DNA from: Thiobacter sp. AK1
GTDB taxonomy: Bacteria > Pseudomonadota > Gammaproteobacteria > Burkholderiales > Thiobacteraceae
Reading direction: 5' to 3'
NCBI RefSeq assembly: GCF_039822265.1
Contig: NZ_JBAJEX010000009.1
Location: forward strand, 33,410-97,409
DNA length: 64,000 nucleotides
Part shown: positions 19,465 through 26,862 of the stretch, in pieces
How the letters are laid out: every line of letters starts with the position of its first letter
How positions within the stretch are numbered: the first letter of the stretch is position 1
Made by a program: the position numbers and the translations under genes
Notes under the pieces: model-generated
Told to the model about the DNA's origin: nothing
Seen by the model: only the letters and a program-made list of their open reading frames with translations
The model's database searches: none

Positions 19465-20960
19465 GGGCAGACATTACCTTGCTCCTGGAAGGCACTTATC
19501 CCTTCGTGAGTGGAGGCGTGTCGAGTTGGGTGCACCAGATCATCCGCGCCTTCCCGGAGTGGCGTTTTCACCTCGTGTTCCTGGGCAGCCGACGTGAAGA
19601 TTACGGCCCCATGCGCTACGAGCTTCCCTCCAACGTGGCTGGGCTGGAAACCCACTACCTGTTTGAACCGGAAGCGCCCCCTCCCCTCGAAGTGTTGGAA
19701 CCGTCGCCTCAGGTGATGGCCGAGGTCGAGGCCCTGCACACATCCTTTCTCGCCGGGGTCCCGCCAGCGCAGGCCATGGCGCGCATGGCCAGCATGTATC
19801 CCACCCTGCTACAAGGCGATCACCTCACCCGCGAGCATTTCTTGCGTTCCCGCGCGGCATGGGAGACGATTTGCAGCCGCTACAAGCGCTTCTGCACCGA
19901 CCCCTCTTTCGTGGACTACTTCTGGACGGTGCGCATCATGCATGCGCCCCTGTGGAAACTCGCCGCCATCGCGCGGAACCTGCCTGCCAGCCGCGTCTAT
20001 CACACCATCTCCACCGGTTACGCAGGATTTCTTGGCGCTTTGGCGAAAGCACACCACCGGCGGCCATTGATCCTGTCGGAGCATGGCATCTACACCAAGG
20101 AGCGCAAGATCGATCTCCTCCAGGCGCAGTGGATCAAAGATAACCGCAATGTCTTCCAGCGCGATCCCACGGAAGTGTCCTACTACCGCTCCCTTTGGAT
20201 CCGCTTCTTCGAATGGCTGGGGCGCGCCTGTTACGAGGCGGCCCAGCCCATCATTGCTCTATACGAGGCCAACCGTCAGCGTCAGATCCAGGACGGCGCC
20301 AACCCCGCCCGCACCCGCCTCATTCCCAATGGCGTCAATCTCGCCCGCTTTGCTCCGCTGCGTGCGCAACGCTCCACCCGCGTTCCACCCGTGCTGTGTT
20401 TGATCGGGCGAGTCGTACCCATCAAAGATGTGAAGACCTTCATCCGCGCCATGCGCCGCGTGGTGAACGTATTGCCGGAAGCGGAAGGTTGGATCGCGGG
20501 CCCCGAGGACGAGGACCCGGGCTACGCCCAGGAATGCCGCAACCTGGTGGCAAGCCTGGGCCTCACAGAAAAGGTACGCTTTCTTGGTTTCCAAAAAGTG
20601 GATGAGCTATTGCCCAAGATTGGACTCACGGTGCTCTCCTCCATCAGCGAGGCACTGCCGCTGGTGATCCTGGAAGGCTATGCGGCGGGCGTGCCCACGC
20701 TGGCCACCGATGTGGGTTCCTGCCGCCAGCTGGTGGAAGGGCTCACCCCTGAGGACCGCGCCCTGGGCCCGTCGGGCGCTATCGTCGGTATCGCCGATCC
20801 CACCGCGCTGGCCGATGCCGCACTCGCCCTACTCACGGACGAGGCCCGCTGGCAGGCGGCCTCCCGTGCGGCCATCGCGCGCGTGGAAACTTACTATGCC
20901 GACCAGATGATGTTCGACGCCTACCGCAAAGTGTACAGCGAAGCCATGGAGCGGGGTTGA
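19461..20960 (+). CDS. pelF: PelF, GT4-family glycosyltransferase that polymerises Pel
   Basis: A 499-residue cytosolic GT-B glycosyltransferase starting in a 4-bp ATGA overlap with pelE. The N-terminal LLLEGTYPFVSGGVSSWVHQ is characteristic of PelF, and the C-terminal donor-binding domain carries RLIPNGVNLARF, LIGRVVPIKDVKTF and the EX7E motif in SEALPLVILEGYAAG. It uses UDP-sugars (GalNAc/GalN type) to build the Pel chain, with PelD, PelE and PelG as the membrane partners. Confidence 0.95.
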   Translation: MRADITLLLEGTYPFVSGGVSSWVHQIIRAFPEWRFHLVFLGSRREDYGPMRYELPSNVAGLETHYLFEPEAPPPLEVLEPSPQVMAEVEALHTSFLAGVPPAQAMARMASMYPTLLQGDHLTREHFLRSRAAWETICSRYKRFCTDPSFVDYFWTVRIMHAPLWKLAAIARNLPASRVYHTISTGYAGFLGALAKAHHRRPLILSEHGIYTKERKIDLLQAQWIKDNRNVFQRDPTEVSYYRSLWIRFFEWLGRACYEAAQPIIALYEANRQRQIQDGANPARTRLIPNGVNLARFAPLRAQRSTRVPPVLCLIGRVVPIKDVKTFIRAMRRVVNVLPEAEGWIAGPEDEDPGYAQECRNLVASLGLTEKVRFLGFQKVDELLPKIGLTVLSSISEALPLVILEGYAAGVPTLATDVGSCRQLVEGLTPEDRALGPSGAIVGIADPTALADAALALLTDEARWQAASRAAIARVETYYADQMMFDAYRKVYSEAMERG

Positions 20961-22330
20961 TGGCAGGCATCGGCTTCGAATTGCGCAAGCTGCTCGCCCG
21001 CAACACCCTCGGCGGTGTGCTGCAGGCCTACGCCTACGCGGGCATGATCGGCTCCGGTCCCTGGGTGTTGTCCATCATCGGCATTCTCCTGGTGGGTGTG
21101 CTAGCGAGCGGCATCGTGGTGCCGCCCAGTCTCGTCACCCAGTTCCAGACCACCGTCACCTACCTCATCGCCTTCAGTTTGATCCTCACCGGTGGCTTGC
21201 AGCTTGCCTTCACCCGCTACGTCTCCGACCGCCTGTTCGAGCAACGAGACGAGCTGGTGCTACCCAATCTGCACGGCGTGCTGGGGCTGACGCTGGCTGG
21301 CGCAGCCGCCCTGTCCACCCTCGCCCTGGCCACTCTGTTCGAAGGCGTGAGTTTCGCCTACCGCGTCCTGGTGGTGATGGCCTTCACGGAACTGGCCGGG
21401 GTATGGGTGTTGGCGGTGCTGCTGTCGGGACTGAAACGCTACAAGGCCATCGTGCTGTTGTTCGCCGTGGCCTACTCGCTGGTAGTGGGCCTGGCCTATG
21501 CCCTCGCTCCTTTCGGTCTGGAAGGACTGCTCGCTGCCTTTGCCTTGGGGCAACTGGTGTTGCTCGGCGGCATGTGGTGGACGGTGGCCCGGGCCTATCC
21601 CAGCCCGCGCAGCGTGAGCTACCACTGCCTACGTCGGCGCACCTTCTATCCCAGCCTGCTCGTCACTGGCACCCTCTACAATCTCGCCGTATGGGCAGAC
21701 AAGTTTCTATTCTGGGCTTGGCCAGAGACCTCGGAGCCGGTGATCGGCCCGCTGCGCGGCTCCCTCATCTACGATCTACCGGTGTTCCTCGCTTATCTTT
21801 CCATCGTGCCAGGAATGGCGGTATTCCTCGTGCGCATCGAAACCGATTTCGCGGAGTATTACGACAAGTTCTTCACCGCCGTCCGCGAGGGCGCCTCGCT
21901 GGAATACATCCAGGACATGCGAGACGAAATGGTCTATGCCGTGCGGCAGGGATTGGGGGAAATCGCCAAGATCCAGTTCATCGCCGTGCTGGCCACCTTC
22001 GTGGCCGGCCCAAGCCTGCTCGCACTGCTCGGCATATCCGGGTTATATCTACCCTTGCTGCAGATTCAAGTAGTGGGCGCAAGCCTGCAAGTCATGTTGC
22101 TGGCCATCCTCAACGTCCTGTTCTATCTCGATCGCCGACGCATCGTGGTGGCCCTGACTGCGATCTTCCTTCTGGCCAATACCCTTTTCACCGTACTTAC
22201 CCTCAAGCTGGGTGCCCCCTTCTACGGCTACGGCTTCGCCATCGCGCTGCTGACCACCGTCGCCCTCGGCCTCATCCTCCTCGACCGTAAGCTCGACCGG
22301 CTCGAATACGAGACTTTCATGTTCCAGTGA
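20960..22330 (+). CDS. pelG: PelG, multi-pass membrane transporter of Pel
   Basis: A 456-residue integral membrane protein with about 12 hydrophobic helices over its whole length. MAGIGFELRKLL at the N-terminus is the PelG signature. The start ATG shares its A with the pelF stop (TGATG), so it is coupled to pelF. It is thought to move the growing polymer across the inner membrane with PelD, PelE and PelF. It is the last gene before a strong terminator. Confidence 0.93.
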   Translation: MAGIGFELRKLLARNTLGGVLQAYAYAGMIGSGPWVLSIIGILLVGVLASGIVVPPSLVTQFQTTVTYLIAFSLILTGGLQLAFTRYVSDRLFEQRDELVLPNLHGVLGLTLAGAAALSTLALATLFEGVSFAYRVLVVMAFTELAGVWVLAVLLSGLKRYKAIVLLFAVAYSLVVGLAYALAPFGLEGLLAAFALGQLVLLGGMWWTVARAYPSPRSVSYHCLRRRTFYPSLLVTGTLYNLAVWADKFLFWAWPETSEPVIGPLRGSLIYDLPVFLAYLSIVPGMAVFLVRIETDFAEYYDKFFTAVREGASLEYIQDMRDEMVYAVRQGLGEIAKIQFIAVLATFVAGPSLLALLGISGLYLPLLQIQVVGASLQVMLLAILNVLFYLDRRRIVVALTAIFLLANTLFTVLTLKLGAPFYGYGFAIALLTTVALGLILLDRKLDRLEYETFMFQ

Positions 22331-22387
22331 AGCAGCCTAGCCCGCCACACCAATCCCTGCGTATGTCTCGCGGGCACGCTGAAATGC

Positions 22388-22414
22388 AAAATGGGGCCAA
22401 TGGCCCCATTTTTT
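22388..22414 (+). terminator. Rho-independent terminator of the pel operon
   Basis: An 11-bp perfect stem (AAAATGGGGCC / GGCCCCATTTT) with a 3-nt loop, followed by further T residues, 57 bp after the pelG stop. It separates the chromosomal pel operon from the integrated element. Confidence 0.88.
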
Positions 22415-22417
22415 GAA

Positions 22418-22429
22418 TGGCGGAGAGGG
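22418..22429. other. Putative att core from a tRNA-Ser 3' end (left junction)
   Basis: TGGCGGAGAGGG is the reverse complement of a tRNA-Ser 3' end including CCA (CCCTCTCCGCCA). The remainder of a tRNA does not follow, as expected for a left junction where only the crossover core is kept and the intact tRNA would be rebuilt at the right end. It lies between the pel terminator and the integrase. The match is short, so this is inference supported by position. Confidence 0.5.
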
Positions 22430-22487
22430 CGTCCGCACAATCATTATCCAAAGCGGTTTCTCACGGTCCATCTGTCAACCATAAGTG

Positions 22488-22493
22488 TATAAT
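22488..22493 (+). promoter_or_regulatory. Likely -10 element upstream of the integrase
   Basis: A perfect TATAAT in an AT-rich patch 90 bp before the integrase start; no good -35 hexamer is seen at the usual distance. Between it and the gene is a short direct repeat (GGTAAGACAA at about 22554 and 22566), which could be a recombinase or regulator site. Confidence 0.4.
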
Positions 22494-22582
22494 CTATATC
22501 GCTATTTCTGTCTTGTATGGTCCTCTTACGATCTGCACAATCCGACCGTTACGGGTAAGACAAACGGTAAGACAACGCACCC

Positions 22583-23746
22583 ATGGGACGTATCCATATC
22601 TTGACTGCGAGGCAAGTCGAAACACTCCCGGACGGCAATCACGCGGACGGTGGAAATCTGTTTCTTCGCGTCCGGGGCGGCAGCCGTGCCTGGGTATTCC
22701 GGTACAAGAGCAACGGCGTGGTCAGGGAGCTTGGCCTTGGAAGCGCCGTCAGCCGCAGCCTGGCTCAGGCCAGGAAGCTTGCCGCAGAGATGCGGTTGCT
22801 CATAGCGAATGGCCAGGACCCCGCCTCGGCACTGGGCCGCGACAACCGCAGCGAGCATGTTCCGTCGTTCGCTGAGGTTGCGACCCTGGTCATCGAATCT
22901 AAGCGTCAGGGATGGAAAAACGCCAAGCACGCGAGCCAATGGGAAAACACCCTGAGCACTTACGTGTTCCCCGTTTTCGGAGACAAGAAAGTTGATGAGG
23001 TGGACGTGCAAGACGTCCTGCGAGCATTGCAAAGCATCTGGACGGAGAAGCACGAGACGGCCAGCCGCGTACGACAGCGCATTGAAGCGATCCTGGACGC
23101 CGCGTGCGCCGCCGGCTGGCGTCGCGGCGACAACCCAGCCCGTTGGCGGGGACACCTTCAGCATCTTCTGCCAGCGCTCAGCAAGAAATCGCTCGTACGC
23201 CACATGCCGGCGATCCCTTACGAGAACCTCCCCGCCTTTTGGCAGGAGCTTCAAGCCAAGTCCGGCATGGCCGCTCTGGCCCTGCGATTTCTGATCCTCA
23301 CCGCCGCGCGAACTGGCGAGGTGCTGGGAGCAACGTGGGACGAAATTGACATGAGCAACGCCCTCTGGAGGATCCCTGCGCAACGCATGAAAACCAGGCG
23401 CGCCCACGAAGTGCCGCTATCTGACCTTGCCCTGGAGACGTTGCGCCGCACCCCCGTGATCGACGGCTGCCCATACGTGTTCCCAGGCGCAAGAGGCGGA
23501 CAAATGTCCAACATGGCAATGCTTGAATTGCTGCGCGGTATGCGCCCTGGGATGACCGTGCACGGGTTCCGTTCCACATTCCGAGACTGGGCCGGGGACA
23601 TGACCCATCATCCACGCGACGTTATCGAGGCCGCGCTGGCACACCAGCTTCAAGGCGTCGAGTCGGCTTACCGGCGCAAGACGGCGCTTGAGAAGCGCCG
23701 GTCACTCATGGCAGACTGGGCGCGCTACGTTGCCAGTGGTGTCTGA
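22583..23746 (+). CDS. int: Tyrosine recombinase (P4-type phage/ICE integrase)
   Basis: 387 residues with the DUF4102-like N-terminal arm-binding domain (HADGGNLFLRVRGGSRAWVFRY), a core-binding SAM-like domain (about 95-180) and the catalytic domain. Catalytic residues are seen: Arg in TAARTGEVLG (about 243), His-x-x-Arg in HGFRSTFRDW (about 326), His in ALAHQ (about 353) and the nucleophile Tyr in SAYRR (about 362). It integrates and excises the element, most likely at a tRNA-Ser gene. It is the first gene inside the left end. Confidence 0.93.
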   Translation: MGRIHILTARQVETLPDGNHADGGNLFLRVRGGSRAWVFRYKSNGVVRELGLGSAVSRSLAQARKLAAEMRLLIANGQDPASALGRDNRSEHVPSFAEVATLVIESKRQGWKNAKHASQWENTLSTYVFPVFGDKKVDEVDVQDVLRALQSIWTEKHETASRVRQRIEAILDAACAAGWRRGDNPARWRGHLQHLLPALSKKSLVRHMPAIPYENLPAFWQELQAKSGMAALALRFLILTAARTGEVLGATWDEIDMSNALWRIPAQRMKTRRAHEVPLSDLALETLRRTPVIDGCPYVFPGARGGQMSNMAMLELLRGMRPGMTVHGFRSTFRDWAGDMTHHPRDVIEAALAHQLQGVESAYRRKTALEKRRSLMADWARYVASGV

Positions 23747-23897
23747 AACGGTCTTACCAAGCCCGCCGTTCAGGGTTGGGAGTGGGCCACACCACCCGAG
23801 CCCAGCGCTTTCCCGACTTTTTCTAGGTCCATCAGACCTCAGCGCGGGTACTCCAGCCGTAGCCTGTGGATCGGCTGGAGCGGAAGCGCCGCCTCCT

Positions 23898-25175
23898 TTA
23901 CGCATACGCATATCCGTCTGCCTTTTGTATAACGGTCAGATATTTCGGATGGGCTTCGGCTTTGCGGCTCGGCCCGATCACCAAGAAAGACGGCCGGAAG
24001 CGGATGGCCACCCGTCCCACAAAAGCCGGCAGTCCTGGTTTTGCGCACCGCACCAGATCTCCGGTCTGAAATCCCAGATACGACTTGCCCCCGGCCTTAT
24101 GCCCAACCGGGAAGCCGTGGCGGTTCAATCGCGCCCGTTGCCGCTCGCCGTGGCCGGCCGCCTTTGCCTGTAACGGCGGCATCGCCGGCTCGAGCCGGAC
24201 ACCGGTCCCCGATTCGCCCACACAGGCCGCGTCGATCCAGTGCGCCTTGGGATAGCCTAGCCGGGCCCGATTCCACTTCGTCCGTCCGCCGGTGCCGACC
24301 TCGACAGCGAGGCCCGTAGCCTGGAGCCGTTCCCAGAGCGCCCAGCGGGTGCTGTTGACGGCAGCAGCGTCTTTCAGCGGAGCCTTGCGCTGGGCCTCGA
24401 TGCGCGCCAGACGCTTTGGGTCGTGCGCCAGGAAGTCGGCCACGTCCCGATTGCCCTTCTTCTGGTTGCAGGGAACGCAGGCCAGCGTGAGATTCGATAC
24501 GCGGTCCGAGCCGCCCAGACTTCGGGGATGGATGTGGTCGATCGTGAGTGGCACGTTCTCCTTGCCGCAGTAGGCGCAGCGCCGTCCCCACTTCTCCAAC
24601 AGGTATTCGCGCACCTCGTAGCCGAAGAGCGTGCCCTGCTGGTATTCGACCCCGGAAATCTCCGGGTTCTGGAGCTTCTGGGTATCGAAGCGGTGGAGCA
24701 TCGTCGAGACACCCTTCACCGGCGTCCAACGGCGCAGCCGTTCCACCCAGGTCATCGCGGTATCGACCCGGTGTTGCAGGCTGGGCGCGAGCCAGCCAAC
24801 GTGGCGCCGACGGTTGTCGAAACGCGGGGCGCGGTAGCGCAGTTTCGACCGCCGAAAGCGTCGATGCGCCCGGCGCTGCTCCAGAGCCTTACGGATGGCC
24901 GCGCCACGGTGCTGGAGTTCGGCGGCCCAGAGAACTGTCTGGCCCCGGCGGGCGCATTCGGCCACAACAGCGAGACCCGTGACTTTGCTCCCTGGGGCGA
25001 TCTTCAGGCGAGTCTCCTGCACGGTGCCGCACTCCCGGTCCTTCAGGATGACGGCGAAGGGATAGCGGCGAAACACCGCCGCCTTGCCCCGGCGGAGCAA
25101 CTGCCTGGCCCTGGCCGGATGGCAGGGCATCAGCGGTCGCCGGTTTTTGTCGAGTACCAGGACCCGGTTGTGCAT
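23898..25175 (-). CDS. iscB: IscB RNA-guided endonuclease, RuvC catalytic residues replaced
   Basis: 425 residues with the full IscB layout: PLMP domain (residues 1-50, RRPLMPCHP), RuvC-I (56-72), arginine-rich bridge helix (93-125, RRAHRRFRRSKLRYR), RuvC-II (152-168), HNH (195-245, with CAYCG, DHIHPRSLGG and CVPCNQKKGN), RuvC-III (308-320, AHWIDAACVG) and a C-terminal target-adjacent-motif domain ending DGYAYA. The RuvC-I Asp of the family motif (I-D-P-G-S) is Ala60 here, and the RuvC-II Glu (S-x-E-L-V-R-F-D) is Met159; Asp315 and HNH His214 are kept. The start ATG at 25175 has a strong AAGGAG site. No TnpA transposase accompanies it. Confidence 0.92.
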   Translation of the reverse strand: MHNRVLVLDKNRRPLMPCHPARARQLLRRGKAAVFRRYPFAVILKDRECGTVQETRLKIAPGSKVTGLAVVAECARRGQTVLWAAELQHRGAAIRKALEQRRAHRRFRRSKLRYRAPRFDNRRRHVGWLAPSLQHRVDTAMTWVERLRRWTPVKGVSTMLHRFDTQKLQNPEISGVEYQQGTLFGYEVREYLLEKWGRRCAYCGKENVPLTIDHIHPRSLGGSDRVSNLTLACVPCNQKKGNRDVADFLAHDPKRLARIEAQRKAPLKDAAAVNSTRWALWERLQATGLAVEVGTGGRTKWNRARLGYPKAHWIDAACVGESGTGVRLEPAMPPLQAKAAGHGERQRARLNRHGFPVGHKAGGKSYLGFQTGDLVRCAKPGLPAFVGRVAIRFRPSFLVIGPSRKAEAHPKYLTVIQKADGYAYA

Positions 25176-25429
25176 TGGACTACTCCTTTCCTTCTCGGCT
25201 TGCGCCGGTAATGTGCGCCTCGGCAAGGTTGGCAAGGCTTGTCGGGAGACGGACACCGCTTGCATCACTCCCAGCTCGCTTTTAATCCGCCTCGACAGAG
25301 CCCGAAACTGGCACACGCATTTCGGGGTGTCTTGGCCTTGCCAACGTAGCCCCGATACTCCGGGACTGAGCCTGGTCAACCCAGAGCCAGCAAGTTGCCT
25401 CACAAGCTCCGCCTATGACCCGTCAGGGT
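25176..25429 (-). ncRNA. Putative omega-RNA (IscB guide RNA scaffold)
   Basis: The 254 bp directly upstream of iscB are non-coding and highly structured, as expected for IscB guide RNAs, which are transcribed toward the gene. On the transcribed strand it opens with a small hairpin ACCCTGACGGGT (25418-25429), contains a CCCGAAA/TTTCGGG hairpin (about 25300-25327) and a long-range 11-bp pairing GTTGGCAAGGC with GCCTTGCCAAC (25335-25345 with 25228-25238). The guide would be the bases just 5' of the scaffold (about 25430-25445), which here are the last codons of the neighbouring gene. Exact ends are not determined. Confidence 0.72.
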
Positions 25430-25813
25430 TTAGGGGGAGTGGTTGACCCCTTCCGTTGGCGGGCTGCCATCCCGGCACAGGTTCAGCTCATAGTTGACGG
25501 CGAACTCGACCAGCTTCCCGTCTTTCGTGGGCACGTTCGCCTGCGTCAGTCGCACATTGAGCCGTTTGCACCCCTCCTGCTTGAAGCTCTTGATGGTGGT
25601 CACCTCTGCCATGACCGGCGCGCTCGATTTGGTCGTCTCCCGGAATTTGTCCGCGATCGGGCCGACGATCTCGCCCTGGGCGCGTCCGTCCGGAGCGTCG
25701 ATGGCTTGCAGGAGCAACGGCTTGGCGCTGGTGTATTCGGCGGCGTGCGCGGAACCTGCGAGACAGATGGCGGCCGCCAAAGCCACCGCTTTTTGGCGCC
25801 TGTTACTGAACAC
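25430..25813 (-). CDS. Secreted hypothetical protein at the end of the traW operon
   Basis: 127 residues with a signal peptide (cleavage near AHAAEY). No family recognised. It overlaps the upstream gene by 11 bp and is the last tra-side gene before the IscB unit. Its stop codon abuts the predicted omega-RNA scaffold, so its C-terminus may have been replaced or trimmed by insertion of the IscB element. One Cys (EGCKRL) and one near the end (NLCRD) could form a disulfide. Confidence 0.65.
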   Translation of the reverse strand: MFSNRRQKAVALAAAICLAGSAHAAEYTSAKPLLLQAIDAPDGRAQGEIVGPIADKFRETTKSSAPVMAEVTTIKSFKQEGCKRLNVRLTQANVPTKDGKLVEFAVNYELNLCRDGSPPTEGVNHSP

Positions 25814-26678
25814 CGCTGGCTCCTTCTTCGTTCGACGTGTTTGCGCTGCTCGCTGCTGCCGTGGCTTTCTTTTTCTCTTCCTGCTCTTTCAATTGGTTTT
25901 CCTGTTGCGGCGTTGGAATTACTTGCGCACTCCGTTCAAATCTCACGGCGGCAACGGTAGCGCTTCCGCTGTCATCTTTTTTGATGCCATTAACGAGCCC
26001 ATCCAGCACGGCGTCCATAGCAGCATCGATCAGCGCTTCTGGTGTTTCAGGTGTATTGGCAGCAGAAATGACGGTAAAGGCTCTTTTGTTGTGGTCATCC
26101 GCAAAGACCCGCACATGTGCATTTGCTACGCCCGGCACTCGCTTTCCATCGTCGATGGCTTTGCCAATAATCGATGCAATGATGTTTCCGACAATTGCAA
26201 CGACTACCCCCTCACCGTAAGAAGACACCCCACCAAACGAGTTAGCGGCTTGCAGTAGGTTGCTCGTTTCGCCAGCGGAAAGACCACGAGGAGAAGTCTT
26301 GTTCACATCCTTACTGGACAAATCAGACTGCGCTTTGATTGCTGGCGCTATTGGTGGGAGGCCGACACCGTATGCTTCATTAGAATATACATAGCTCGCC
26401 TTACCGTCTTTTGGAATTGTAATTCCGCTTTCCAAAACAAGCGTGGATTGCGCTGAAGCTTTCTTGTCAACTACCACATAGCCATTTTTCATCAGACCTT
26501 GTGTGAGCCTGTTATACATCGCGTCGTTACATACCGGGCATTTCACCCATACCGCACCTTTCTTTGATAGCGATTGAATGTTCTCGTGTACTCCATGGTA
26601 CACAGTCAGCACTTCTGCATGCGATGGCGCAATGACCACCATAGCAACGAACGCCAGCAACGAGCGCAGATCTTTCAC
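25803..26678 (-). CDS. Exported conjugation-associated protein, possibly surface-exclusion/TraT-like
   Basis: 291 residues, signal peptide ending near SHAEVL, a CPVCNDAMYNRL motif, a region similar in layout to TraT-type proteins (RLTQGLMKNGYVVVDK, then a glycine-rich hydrophobic segment GEGVVVAIVGNIIASIIGKAI), and a charged, Gln/Glu-rich C-terminus. It begins with GTG overlapping the stop of a 46-residue RHH gene. The TraT comparison is weak; secretion and operon membership are what the sequence supports. Confidence 0.55.
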   Translation of the reverse strand: MKDLRSLLAFVAMVVIAPSHAEVLTVYHGVHENIQSLSKKGAVWVKCPVCNDAMYNRLTQGLMKNGYVVVDKKASAQSTLVLESGITIPKDGKASYVYSNEAYGVGLPPIAPAIKAQSDLSSKDVNKTSPRGLSAGETSNLLQAANSFGGVSSYGEGVVVAIVGNIIASIIGKAIDDGKRVPGVANAHVRVFADDHNKRAFTVISAANTPETPEALIDAAMDAVLDGLVNGIKKDDSGSATVAAVRFERSAQVIPTPQQENQLKEQEEKKKATAAASSANTSNEEGASGVQ

Positions 26679-26815
26679 TTCAATCCCTCCTTCTTCGCCA
26701 TTTCCCTTATCGCCATCTCGATGATGGACGCCTGGCTCACGCCCTTGGTGTCAGCCAGCAGCTTCAGCAGCTTGAGCGCGTCTTCCGAGAGGCGAAAGCT
26801 CGTTGGTTGTTTCAT
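26675..26815 (-). CDS. Small ribbon-helix-helix (CopG-like) protein
   Basis: A 46-residue protein, MKQPTSFRLSEDALKLLKLL then ADTKGVSQASIIEMAIREMA, a textbook RHH/CopG DNA-binding unit (beta strand followed by two helices). An in-frame ATG 9 bp upstream (26824) is an alternative start. It overlaps the next gene by 4 bp (GTGA) and lies in the intergenic space after traN. It may be a local regulator or an antitoxin without an obvious toxin. Confidence 0.72.
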   Translation of the reverse strand: MKQPTSFRLSEDALKLLKLLADTKGVSQASIIEMAIREMAKKEGLK

Positions 26816-26862
26816 GGCGCTCATTGTAGCGCAGTCCGCGCTACAGCGCAAGGCCTATCTGC

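Noticed and set aside
25176..25403. N-terminal extension of IscB by 76 codons
   Set aside because: The family starts at the MHNRVLVLD/PLMP region, a good AAGGAG site precedes that ATG, and the upstream DNA has omega-RNA structure.
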